Positions 16,583 to 24,305 of a stretch of 32,824 bases of DNA are shown here, one piece after another. Source of the stretch: JAYZQT01 sp964412235 (lineage in GTDB: Bacteria > Pseudomonadota > Alphaproteobacteria > MPNO01 > UBA830); the NCBI GenBank assembly GCA_964412235.1, contig CAYPNT010000026.1:1-32824 (forward strand), given 5' to 3'. Under the pieces are notes generated by a model, which saw nothing but the letters and a program-made list of their open reading frames with translations, had not been told where the DNA came from and did no database searches. The translations under genes and the position numbers were made by a program. The first letter of the stretch is position 1. Each line of letters begins with the position of its first letter.

Positions 16583-17233
16583 TCATTTGGACAACCTGTC
16601 TCTGACTATCTTTTGAAATTGGTTTAGCGGCATTCCCCCGCTGTAATTATCTCCATCAATAAATACAGGTTGGGGAGTACGAACATCATATTCCTTTACG
16701 GCTTCCAGGCGCTGACTAAGAATAACATCCTGAATTTCTTTATCGATCAGGCATTGATCGAACGTTTTCTGGTCCATGCCTCCGAGGCGAGCTATTTTAT
16801 TTAACGCAGAAATTGGGTCGGAAGCCTCCGCCCATTGTGATTGGACACTGTAAAATGTGTTGATGAACGCGAAAAAATTATCTTTACCAGCGCAGCGAGC
16901 TACCATAGCCGCCGCAAGAGCAAGTCTGTCCAGAGGAAAATCACGATAGATGTATCGGACCTTACCAGTGTCAACGAATTCTTTCTTTAATTTGGGTAAG
17001 ACCAGTGTGTGAAACTCCGCACAGTGTCCACATGTTAGCGAGGCATATTCAACAATAACAACCTTTGCATTCTTGGGGCCCAACCAGAAGTCAGTATCTG
17101 TCAGTTTTAGGTCGGTAATTTTGCCTTTTGGCGCTAAGTTCTCTGTGTTTTTTTGTTGGGCGTCTGTGTGATTGCCTATTAGCAAAGAAGCCATGAAAAT
17201 AAAAATGCTTAGATATTTCAACATATTCTGCAT
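16583..17233 (-). CDS. DsbA-like thioredoxin-fold disulfide protein
   Basis: The 216-residue secreted protein has a signal peptide (hydrophobic residues ~5-20) and a DsbA-type thioredoxin domain with the active site C68-G-H-C71 (SLTCGHCAEFH). It is expected to oxidise or isomerise disulfides in the periplasm. Further cysteines lie in the helical insertion (MVARCAG, FDQCLID). The loop where the family normally has Thr-cisPro (TPTFF-like) reads RTPQPVFIDG, with an extra Gln-Pro, so the residue next to the active site may differ. ATG 17233 and ATG 17224 are both possible starts. It lies between dciA and smc on the same strand; the DsbD-like protein at 2.5 kb could be its electron partner. Confidence 0.88.
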   Translation of the reverse strand: MQNMLKYLSIFIFMASLLIGNHTDAQQKNTENLAPKGKITDLKLTDTDFWLGPKNAKVVIVEYASLTCGHCAEFHTLVLPKLKKEFVDTGKVRYIYRDFPLDRLALAAAMVARCAGKDNFFAFINTFYSVQSQWAEASDPISALNKIARLGGMDQKTFDQCLIDKEIQDVILSQRLEAVKEYDVRTPQPVFIDGDNYSGGMPLNQFQKIVRDRLSK

Positions 17234-17357
17234 GCCAATCTCTATTATACAATATCTAGTGGCTGGTTATGAGTCCAGCAAAGGCTATTTATAAAATATC
17301 GCTGATTTTAGCCGTTTCGGGTTGGTTTTTGACGGGATTTCAAGCCGATTCTTTATT
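17234..17357. other. Intergenic region between dciA and the DsbA-like gene
   Basis: This 124-base region holds no gene. Two GANTC sites (17271-17275, 17347-17351), a five-pair hairpin GCTGG/CCAGC (17262-17279) and a minus-strand TATAAT at 17244-17249 were seen. That -10 lies only about 11 bases from the DsbA-like start, and no good -35 was found, so no promoter is claimed. Confidence 0.3.
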
Positions 17358-17876
17358 CTAACGGGATCCCGAGCGGATTGCTCGTCCCAGTGTAGTAAAG
17401 GTATTTCTAAGCTCCGGATCTTTAATTGCTTTCAGACCATGCCGTAAGCGAGCTTCCTCTATATCAGAAAGGTGTCGCACCTTTACACGTCGGCGCCGTT
17501 TCGGGGGTATTATGGGGGCTTGCAAATAACGCAGATCGCTGATTGCACGATAGCCAAAAAATAGGTTTATTCGATCGACTACCTGGGGCGCTATATGTTG
17601 GAGTTCAATTGCAAAACCTTGTGCTACCCGGATGTAAAGCAACGCGCCATTATTGGAGCCTCGCGGAAAAACAATTTTTTGCGGTGCTATCTCTTTAGCA
17701 AGTTTTTCACCAACGATGGCTGTCCAATCTGTTACAAGACGTGCTTGCGTGAAACCTCGCTTGCGCATAGCTGGACCTGTAATTTTTGGCAGATTAATGC
17801 CAATCGCGAGCAAACCGCGCTCTTTGCGCGGAGTTGGGCCGTGTTTCGTGTTTTTGACAAATTGGTTTCTTGCCAT
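17358..17876 (-). CDS. DciA-family (DUF721) protein
   Basis: The 172-residue basic protein contains a DUF721/DciA domain at about residues 30-110, with the block VTDWTAIVGEKLAKEIAPQKI and LYIRVAQGFAIELQHIAPQVVDRIN. DciA proteins load the replicative helicase DnaB in bacteria lacking DnaC. Assignment of that role here rests on the family; the C-terminal ~60 residues are very basic (PPKRRRRVKVR) and could bind DNA. It is first of the minus-strand run dciA-dsbA-smc and diverges from mutY with 59 bases between starts. Confidence 0.85.
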   Translation of the reverse strand: MARNQFVKNTKHGPTPRKERGLLAIGINLPKITGPAMRKRGFTQARLVTDWTAIVGEKLAKEIAPQKIVFPRGSNNGALLYIRVAQGFAIELQHIAPQVVDRINLFFGYRAISDLRYLQAPIIPPKRRRRVKVRHLSDIEEARLRHGLKAIKDPELRNTFTTLGRAIRSGSR

Positions 17877-17935
17877 GCAACTATGTTATAATGCCTTGAC
17901 CTAACTCACAACATGCGTGCTCAGAGACCTTCTAG
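17877..17935. promoter_or_regulatory. Divergent promoter region dciA/mutY
   Basis: The 59-base gap holds a plus-strand TATAAT at 17887-17892 and a minus-strand TATAAC overlapping it, so one A/T-rich core may serve both genes. The plus-strand TTGACA at 17854-17859 is 27 bases away, too far for a normal promoter. No good -35 was found at 16-18 bases. The promoter role is inferred mainly from position. Confidence 0.35.
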
Positions 17936-19018
17936 ATGTCGCAGGTAAAGATAGAAAACCTAAGACTAAAATCGTTTGTGAGCTTGTCCGATTTAATCCT
18001 AGAATGGTATGATCAAAACCGTCGTGTAATGCCGTGGCGCTCTGTTTCAGGGAGTGGCGCGGATCCCTATCAGGTTTGGCTAAGCGAAGTGATGTTGCAG
18101 CAAACGACAGTAACAACCGTGGTGCCCTATTTTCAGACATTTGTGCAACGCTGGCCTACCGTTCGTGATCTTGCTGCCGTTAATCTTGATGATGTGCTGC
18201 ATGCCTGGCAGGGTTTGGGCTACTATGCTCGCGCCCGTAACCTGCATAAATGTGCCATCCTAGTCTGTACACTACATGACGGACGTTTCCCGGATACCGA
18301 AAGCGAACTGTTGAAACTGCCTGGAATTGGGCAATATACTGCTGCGGCAATTGCGGCCATCGCGTTCGGTCGAGAGGCTACGGTGGTTGATGGAAATGTG
18401 GAACGTGTGATGGCACGTCTTTACGCTGTCAAGGATCCATTACCCAGAGCTAAAACAATCTTACGAAAACTCGCGGCGAGACATACACCACCTGCGCGTT
18501 GCGGCGATTATGCTCAGGCGGTAATGGATTTAGGAGCAACTGTATGTTCGCCGTCCAAGCCGGATTGTGCCGTCTGTCCCTGGGCCCATGCTTGCGCAGC
18601 CAATCAACGGGGAATAGCTGTTGATCTGCCAGTGAAGGCGCCTAAATTCAAAAGGCCAGTACGTTACGGGTTTGCATATTGGATGGTGTCGCCGCGTGGG
18701 ACAGTATTGCTGCGTCGGAGGCCACCTTCTGGTCTTTTGGGGGGAATGATGGAGGTACCCTCCACTATCTGGACGAGCGAGCCCTTAACACTGAGGCGCG
18801 CGCGTAGCTTAGCGCCTTTGGAGGCGAACTGGGTACCCTTATCTGGAACCGTCCATCATAGGTTTTCACATTTTGACCTGCAGCTACGTGTTCTTGTCGC
18901 AGATGTGACTATAGAACCGGAGTTAGACGGGATTTGGTGCTCTCCCGAGTCGTTTGGACAATTTGCTTTGCCCACGGTAATGAAAAAAATAATAAGATTG
19001 GTAATGAGCAATAACTAG
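17936..19018 (+). CDS. mutY: A/G-specific adenine glycosylase MutY
   Basis: The 360-residue DNA repair enzyme removes adenine mispaired with 8-oxoguanine. The helix-hairpin-helix LPGIGQYTAAAI (128-139) precedes the catalytic aspartate D152 (VVDGNVERV), and E51 (SEVMLQQT) is the other catalytic residue. The 4Fe-4S ligands are C204-x6-C211-x2-C214-x5-C220. The C-terminal NUDIX-like domain that senses 8-oxoguanine starts near residue 245 and includes HHRFSHFDLQL. The start is ATG 17936. It diverges from dciA and meets ccrM tail to tail with only six bases between stops. Confidence 0.96.
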   Translation: MSQVKIENLRLKSFVSLSDLILEWYDQNRRVMPWRSVSGSGADPYQVWLSEVMLQQTTVTTVVPYFQTFVQRWPTVRDLAAVNLDDVLHAWQGLGYYARARNLHKCAILVCTLHDGRFPDTESELLKLPGIGQYTAAAIAAIAFGREATVVDGNVERVMARLYAVKDPLPRAKTILRKLAARHTPPARCGDYAQAVMDLGATVCSPSKPDCAVCPWAHACAANQRGIAVDLPVKAPKFKRPVRYGFAYWMVSPRGTVLLRRRPPSGLLGGMMEVPSTIWTSEPLTLRRARSLAPLEANWVPLSGTVHHRFSHFDLQLRVLVADVTIEPELDGIWCSPESFGQFALPTVMKKIIRLVMSNN

Positions 19019-19024
19019 TTTTAT

Positions 19025-20131
19025 TTAGGCGCTTTCTTTCAGCCCCTCCCGGACAACCTGGCGAAGATGATCCAACGGCTGGGCGCGGCCCTCTTCTTCG
19101 TAGTGCCAAAATGTCCAGCCGTTGCACGCGGGGGCACCCTGAACCTCCGCACCCACCTTATGAATGGAGCCACGGCGTTTGCCGGCAATTAAAGTCCCAT
19201 CTGCTCGAACCTTTGCAAAGAATCGTTTTCGAGTATCAAATAGCTTTTGCCCTGGCTCTATCAAACCACGTTCAACCAAGGTACCGAACGGGATACGGGG
19301 TTCTGTCCGTTTCGATGGAATTTCAAAACTAGAAAATTCTTCGGGTGGCAAAGTATCCGTGATACGCTGTTCAGCTATTATGGCATATGCTTTTTCCCGT
19401 TCTACTCCGATGTAATTCCGCCCCATTTTTTTTGCAACAGCCGCCGTTGTCCCCGTACCTAAAAAGGGATCAAGAACTACATCGCCCGGCTTTGTTGACG
19501 TTAGCAGAACGCGATATAACAGGGCCTCGGGCTTCTGTGTGGGGTGGGCTTTTTTACCGTCTTTTTTTATACGCTCGGAGCCTGTACACAACGGTAATGT
19601 CCAATCTGACCGCATCTGTACCCCGTCGTTTAAAGACTTCATGGCTTCGTAGTTAAATGTCACGCCCTTAGAATTTCTATCTTTTGAGCACCAGATCATT
19701 GTTTCATGAGCATTCGTGAACCGTCTTCCTCGAAAGTTAGGCATTGGATTGGTTTTACGCCAAATTATGTCATTTAGAACCCAGAAGCCTAAATCCTGCA
19801 GAACTGTGCCAACACGAAAGATATTGTGATAACTTCCGATCACCCATATTGTACCGCTGTCTTTTAACACCCGCTTTGCGGCCGCCAGCCACTCCCGAGT
19901 GAAGGCATCGTATGCGGAGAAGCTTGCGAGGTGATCACTAGAATCGCTCGTAAAACGATCCCACCCCGCGTTTACTCCCTCGACGCGAGTATTGTTGGGT
20001 CTGCGAAGTTCGCCCGTAATTTGTAAATTATATGGAGGGTCCGCAAATACAACATCTACGGATTGCGGCGGCATTTTATGCAGTTCCGCGACGCAGTCCC
20101 CCACAAGGACGCGGTTCAAAGGTAAGTCCAT
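19025..20131 (-). CDS. ccrM: Cell-cycle regulated DNA adenine methyltransferase CcrM (GANTC)
   Basis: The 368-residue beta-class N6-adenine methyltransferase has the catalytic motif DPPY at residues 31-34 near the N-terminus and the AdoMet-binding block VVLDPFLGTGTTAAVA at about 234-249. The C-terminal RAMA domain (about 280-366) includes GSIHKVGAEVQGAPACNGWTFW-type residues, which help recognise DNA. The full CcrM layout supports the GANTC specificity known for the family; in Caulobacter its expression is limited to late S phase. The start used is ATG 20131 with GGTGGGA seven bases upstream; a TTG at 20146 is in frame. It lies downstream of rnhB, and its upstream region has two GANTC sites and a dyad. 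Confidence 0.95.
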   Translation of the reverse strand: MDLPLNRVLVGDCVAELHKMPPQSVDVVFADPPYNLQITGELRRPNNTRVEGVNAGWDRFTSDSSDHLASFSAYDAFTREWLAAAKRVLKDSGTIWVIGSYHNIFRVGTVLQDLGFWVLNDIIWRKTNPMPNFRGRRFTNAHETMIWCSKDRNSKGVTFNYEAMKSLNDGVQMRSDWTLPLCTGSERIKKDGKKAHPTQKPEALLYRVLLTSTKPGDVVLDPFLGTGTTAAVAKKMGRNYIGVEREKAYAIIAEQRITDTLPPEEFSSFEIPSKRTEPRIPFGTLVERGLIEPGQKLFDTRKRFFAKVRADGTLIAGKRRGSIHKVGAEVQGAPACNGWTFWHYEEEGRAQPLDHLRQVVREGLKESA

Positions 20132-20183
20132 GATATATCCCACCAAGAGCTTCGAGTTTTAGTGAAGCGAGAGTTTTAGGCAG

Positions 20184-20228
20184 AACATGATTCGAGGTCT
20201 TCGTGACGTCAAGAACTATTTTAGAGTC
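20184..20228 (-). promoter_or_regulatory. Possible ccrM promoter with GANTC sites and a dyad
   Basis: On the minus strand TTGACG (20207-20212) is 17 bases from CATGTT (20184-20189), a good -35 with a weak -10. GANTC sites lie at 20189-20193, touching the -10, and at 20224-20228, upstream of the -35. The imperfect palindrome at 20200-20215 (TTC, TGACGTCA, GAA; 14 of 16 positions symmetrical) covers the -35. This would fit methylation-responsive control of the methyltransferase gene, as known for Caulobacter ccrM, but the promoter itself is not proven. Confidence 0.35.
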
Positions 20229-20239
20229 AATGAGTTAGG

Positions 20240-20866
20240 TTAAATCTGAGAGGCATCAACTAGAGGACTGATAATTTTGGAAATTGGAGCAAAACTGCGC
20301 CGATGGTGTGGGGATATCCCGTGAATTGATAAACCCCGTTGGTGTTGTTTTGTGCCATAACCGGCGTTCTTTTCCCACCCGTAAACAGGGTAGCGCATTG
20401 CAAGTGTAGACATAATCTTGTCTCGCGTGACTTTGGCAATAATAGATGCAGCCGCAATCGACAGGCTGATGCCGTCTCCCTTGACTACTGCTTCGCCTGG
20501 GCAGGCGAGGTCTCTGGGCAAATGATTGCCATCAATCAAAACTTTGTGCGGCGCTTTGTCGAGTCCGGCGATCGCGCGTTCCATCGACACAAGTGTTGCC
20601 TCAAGAATGTTCTGGGATTCAATTTCTGATACGCTGGCCCCACCAATACCGACGTCGGCACACCCTTGAAGTGAAGTATAAAGTGAAGCACGTTTTCGAG
20701 GTATTAGTTTTTTTGAGTCATCTATCGCAGCTGCGATTTCCGCGGGAAGTCCACGTGGCAGTATTACTGCAGCCGAAATTACTGGGCCCGCCCAAGGTCC
20801 TCGCCCTGCCTCATCAACGCCGGCGACCAATCCGGCGCATTTTTCTTCTAATGAAAAGTCAGGCAT
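20240..20866 (-). CDS. rnhB: Ribonuclease HII
   Basis: The 208-residue protein removes RNA, including single ribonucleotides, from DNA. The catalytic start VDEAGRGP holds D18 and E19. Further family blocks are DSKKL, VLIDGNHLP (third acidic residue, ~D113), KGDGISLSIAAASIIAKVTRD, and YGWEKNAGYGTKQH followed by HHRRSFAP. Its ATG lies within the last codons of the antiporter gene (eight-base overlap), so translation is probably coupled. ccrM follows 108 bases downstream. Confidence 0.96.
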   Translation of the reverse strand: MPDFSLEEKCAGLVAGVDEAGRGPWAGPVISAAVILPRGLPAEIAAAIDDSKKLIPRKRASLYTSLQGCADVGIGGASVSEIESQNILEATLVSMERAIAGLDKAPHKVLIDGNHLPRDLACPGEAVVKGDGISLSIAAASIIAKVTRDKIMSTLAMRYPVYGWEKNAGYGTKQHQRGLSIHGISPHHRRSFAPISKIISPLVDASQI

Positions 20867-22388
20867 CTGGGCTGTTCCGCTTTTGTGAAATACCAGTTCT
20901 CTCCCGTGAAGATGAAAATTGATTGTCAGTTTTTGTGTCTGAAAAGTAAGTGTTTATGGATTCTGAGTGTGTTGAAGCGGGAGTTTTCGACTGTTCTATT
21001 TTTGTTTTTAGCTGATGAAAAAACTTTGTCATATGGTGAAAAAAGGTAGTTTTTACAATAGGTTTCCACTTAGTCGGCACCCATCTTAAAATGCTAGTGG
21101 ACGCCATCTGCACTAATATTTGACCCATAAATAACAAACGTCGGGAACTGTTTTGTACGATCTTAACTTCGTCCCCATAGGTGGCTTCTAGCAGTTCATC
21201 CAGTGTGTCTATTTTATTTGAAGCAAGGCGGAGTGTTCGTCTCGCGCTAGCCAGCCACAAAGGACTTATTGCGAGGCTTAAAACGGTTACTGCGATTACT
21301 AAACGCGATTCATCAGAGCCCATTGTGCCGGTGGAAAGCCCCGCGGCCGCGAGCAAAAAAGAAAATTCCCCAAGTTGTGACAGTGTCAAACCTTGGATAG
21401 TTGCCCGTTTCCAGGTCTCTCCTAATACTCTCAATATGCTTATGTTTAAGGCCGTTTTAAACAAAGTAACAATTAACAAAAGGACTAGAACAGTTCCTAC
21501 ATTGTCCATAATAAATTTAAGATCAATTAATAACCCTATGGATAAGAAAAAAACCATTACGAGGACGCTCTGAACTGGCCGAACAGCGAGCTTCATGGGT
21601 TCACGCTGATTTGATTTGCCTATAATAAGGCCGGCAAGAAAAGCTCCGTAGGCTGGAGTTAAACCAATTAAACCGAATAAAGCGCCCGAACCGAAACAAT
21701 ACACTAAGCCTGTTAGTGGTGACAAGTCGACGTTCCCCATTACGATGCGCGCAAAAGGGAGGTTAACTCTTCGGGTGTTTAGGATTTGGACAAGCGCTGC
21801 TAAAACACCTATCGATAGAATAATCTGACAGATTGCCCAAATTCCCAGGGTGCCCCCGGCAATATTTTCGACAATCAACAGCATTGGGAGAAATGCGAGG
21901 TCCTGACCAATCAAGATGGCTACGACGATCCGACCAGTGCGCGTTCGTAACTGCCCCGTCTCCTCAAGTATTTTGATTGCAACGGCCGTACTTGAAAGTG
22001 CTACCACAAAGCCAAGCAAAATTGATTCCGCGATCGTGAAACCCAAGATGGCAGAGCAAAGAAAGATAGCGCAGAGACTACCAGCAATTTGCATAGCGAC
22101 AGCGGTAAGAGCTATTTTCCACGTGACGATGAAGGCGCGGACACTAAGCTCAATACCGATTAGGAAAAGGAGTAACAAAATACCAAGCTCTGCGAGGCCG
22201 ACTATCTGTTGACGATTTTGTACTACGCCGAAGGCGCTTGGGCCCAGTAATGCACCGGCAATAATATATCCAACCAACGCTGGTTGTTTTAATCGGGTCA
22301 TGAGCATACCGCAAAGCAATGCAGATAACCCAACAATAGCCATGCCCGTAAGGTTTATATGTGCATCCATAACACAAAATCTTACCAT
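20859..22388 (-). CDS. CPA2 family cation:proton antiporter (Kef-type membrane domain)
   Basis: The 509-residue protein has about 12 membrane helices from the N-terminus (RLKQPALVGYIIAGALLGP is typical of Kef/CPA2 proteins) to about residue 380. The block SSTAVAIKILEE and the GLTPAYGAFLAGLIIG turn are family features. The remaining ~125 residues are hydrophilic and contain no GxGxxG NAD-binding RCK domain, so it lacks the TrkA-N domain of true KefB/KefC. It should exchange K+ or Na+ for protons; the ion is not known. The start is ATG 22388 or ATG 22370 (MDAHINLTG); neither has a good ribosome binding site. Its end overlaps rnhB. Confidence 0.87.
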   Translation of the reverse strand: MVRFCVMDAHINLTGMAIVGLSALLCGMLMTRLKQPALVGYIIAGALLGPSAFGVVQNRQQIVGLAELGILLLLFLIGIELSVRAFIVTWKIALTAVAMQIAGSLCAIFLCSAILGFTIAESILLGFVVALSSTAVAIKILEETGQLRTRTGRIVVAILIGQDLAFLPMLLIVENIAGGTLGIWAICQIILSIGVLAALVQILNTRRVNLPFARIVMGNVDLSPLTGLVYCFGSGALFGLIGLTPAYGAFLAGLIIGKSNQREPMKLAVRPVQSVLVMVFFLSIGLLIDLKFIMDNVGTVLVLLLIVTLFKTALNISILRVLGETWKRATIQGLTLSQLGEFSFLLAAAGLSTGTMGSDESRLVIAVTVLSLAISPLWLASARRTLRLASNKIDTLDELLEATYGDEVKIVQNSSRRLLFMGQILVQMASTSILRWVPTKWKPIVKTTFFHHMTKFFHQLKTKIEQSKTPASTHSESINTYFSDTKTDNQFSSSRERTGISQKRNSPDA

Positions 22389-22455
22389 GGGCGTTATTAA
22401 TGGGGCCGAATCGCTGAGACTAGGGCGGTATTTATATGTATTCCTCGCGCTAAGA

Positions 22456-23570
22456 TCAGCAAAAAAGTGTTAATTGGCGACCTTGCCGCAAAGGACGTGT
22501 AAACGAGTTTGAATCAAGTTTTGTTTTAATCTTATTTAAACCTAACTTTCGGAGTGTTTTGATGTACCGTTCTTGGAGAATTTCGGCATATGGCCCTGAT
22601 CCGTGGATCCTTTCCTCATATTCCGAGACATATAATCGACCGCGGCGTGTAGACCGAATTACGTTAAGAAACCGCTTTGCTTTAAGGGGGTAATGGGCAT
22701 CGAGCCACTCGGAGAAAAACTCTTTGGTCTCCATTGGTAAGCGCAATAGCACATAACCGGCCGTGACGGCGTCCGCCTTTGCCACGACTTCTAGAATAGC
22801 CTCAATTTCTGGATCGATTAATACTGGAATTACAGGTGCTAGCATTACGCCGGTTTCTATGCCCGCATCTGTGAGTTGCTTTAACGTGTCAATACGTCGA
22901 GTAGGCGTTGGACACCGGGGTTCTAGAGTGCGGGAAAGACTCTGCTCTAACGTGGTAAGCGAAATGCGGACCTGCAAGAGACCTTTCTTTGCCATTGGCT
23001 TTAGAATGTCCAAGTCACGTATGATTTGACTCGACTTAGTAGTAATCACAACGGGATGGTTATGCGTCAACAAAACTTTCAATAGTTGACGCGTTATCTT
23101 TAATTCGTGTTCTATCGGCTGGTAGGGGTCCGTATTTGTTCCAAGTGCTACAACTCCGCACTTATAGTTTAGTGATTTAATCTCTTTTTCTAAAAGCTGC
23201 GCTGCCTCTGGCTTATAAAAAATTCGGCGTTCAAAATCGATCCCTGCTGAAAGACCCAAATAGGCATGAGTTGGTCTCGCAAAGCAGTAAATGCAGCCGT
23301 GTTCACAACCTTTGTAGGGATTTATGGACTTTTCGAAATCTATATCCGGTGACTGATTGGTTGTAATTATTTGTCGTGCGGCCTCTGCGGTAATTCCTGT
23401 CTTTTTTCGTCTTTTTTTGCTTTAATCGTCGTTATCCAACCATCATCAATAAAAACTGTTTGAAGGCCTTCGAAACGACCAGGACGGTTCGTGATGGCAC
23501 CGCGACCCTTCGTAAACTTTGGTACGAATTTTCCATGTAGCGACACAGTGTATGAAACAAAAAAGAACAA
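22456..23570 (-). pseudogene. PA0069-family radical SAM protein, split by a -1 frameshift
   Basis: Two frames together make one protein. The C-terminal frame (open from 23421 down to the stop at 22456) has no start codon before a TTG at 23259, yet upstream of that TTG it reads SINPYKGC, EHGCIYC and FARPTHAY. The CEHGCIYC block holds the radical SAM 4Fe-4S ligands (C-x3-C-x2-C). The N-terminal frame (23570-23367) reads GRGAITNRPGRFEGL and FIDDGW, the normal N-terminus of this family. The frames join with a -1 shift in A-rich DNA at 23402-23418, giving about 363 residues if the start is GTG 23546, a normal family length. No ATG start exists. The family resembles spore photoproduct lyase, but its function is unknown. 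It may be a broken gene, a homopolymer sequencing error, or a recoded gene; the downstream part looks intact. Confidence 0.8.
23412..23418 (-). other. A7 tract matching a -1 slippery heptamer
   Basis: In the N-terminal frame the codons are GCA AAA AAA GAC, so the seven As read as A AAA AAA, the pattern of -1 frameshift sites. A -1 slip here leads directly into the frame that carries the CxxxCxxC motif. An A6 tract follows at 23402-23407. No clear stimulatory hairpin or upstream Shine-Dalgarno was found, so an indel is at least as likely. Confidence 0.5.
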
Positions 23571-23627
23571 AACAAGAATATTTATTTAGCGATTAGGATG
23601 TAAATTTATTTATGCTATTAAGTTTTT

Positions 23628-24305
23628 ATGTACAGCGACCTTCCTATAACGGTAATCATTCCCACCTTTAATGCGGGAACTGTTGTCGGAAAGTTACTAG
23701 ATCAGGTTCGGGATTGTGTTAGGAGGGTGATTATCGTCGACGGTGGTTCGTCCGATTCAACTTGTCAGATTGCTTCCCGTTACGGTGTTACGGTGCTGCG
23801 CGTTCGAAGGGGGCGGGGTTACCAACTGCAAATTGGTGGCGACCATGCCACTACTGATTGGCTGCTTTTTTTGCATGCTGACACGATTCTAGAACAAGGG
23901 TGGCAGTTTGAGGTTTGTGAGTTTTTGAACGGCGATAACTTGGATGTTTGTGGTGCATTTTCCTTTGGTTTAGATGATTCCTCTTCGCAAGCCCGCCGTG
24001 TCGAACGCCTTACGAATTGGCGGAGTAGCATTCTAGGATTGCCTTATGGGGACCAGGGCCTCTTAATATCTCGAGCGTTTTATTTCAGGTTAGGCGGCTT
24101 TCGGGCATTGCCACTAATGGAGGATGTAGAATTCATACGCCGGGTTGGAAAATCTCGTTTAAGGATTTTAAATGCGCGTGCCGTTACATCCTCTATTCGT
24201 TATCGTACGGATGGCTGGTACCGCCGTCCGTTCCGGAATCTTATTTGTTTAGTGTTATATTTTTTGGGCGTTCCACCACACTCTATTGCGAAAATTTACA
24301 AATGA
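23628..24305 (+). CDS. Family 2 glycosyltransferase, TIGR04283 type
   Basis: The 225-residue GT-A fold enzyme starts with ITVIIPTFNAG. It has the nucleotide-binding block VDGGSSDST (37-45) and the metal-binding DxD-like LHADT (82-86), followed by LPLMEDVEFIRRV, where the ED motif would act as catalytic base. It resembles the TIGR04283 group, named for association with rSAM/selenodomain proteins and often labelled arsenosugar-type. A hydrophobic stretch near the C-terminus (about 206-215) may attach it to the membrane. The start ATG 23628 has no clear ribosome binding site. Its stop overlaps the next start (ATGA), and it diverges from the frameshifted radical SAM gene. The acceptor is unknown. 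Confidence 0.85.
   Translation: MYSDLPITVIIPTFNAGTVVGKLLDQVRDCVRRVIIVDGGSSDSTCQIASRYGVTVLRVRRGRGYQLQIGGDHATTDWLLFLHADTILEQGWQFEVCEFLNGDNLDVCGAFSFGLDDSSSQARRVERLTNWRSSILGLPYGDQGLLISRAFYFRLGGFRALPLMEDVEFIRRVGKSRLRILNARAVTSSIRYRTDGWYRRPFRNLICLVLYFLGVPPHSIAKIYK

Noticed and set aside
17854..17892. TTGACA and TATAAT upstream of mutY as one promoter
   Set aside because: The boxes are 27 bases apart, far beyond the usual 16-18, and the TTGACA lies inside dciA.
23580..23612. ATTTATTTA repeated 24 bases apart upstream of the TIGR04283 gene
   Set aside because: The sequence is very A/T-rich there, so short repeats are expected by chance; no iteron or origin features accompany it.
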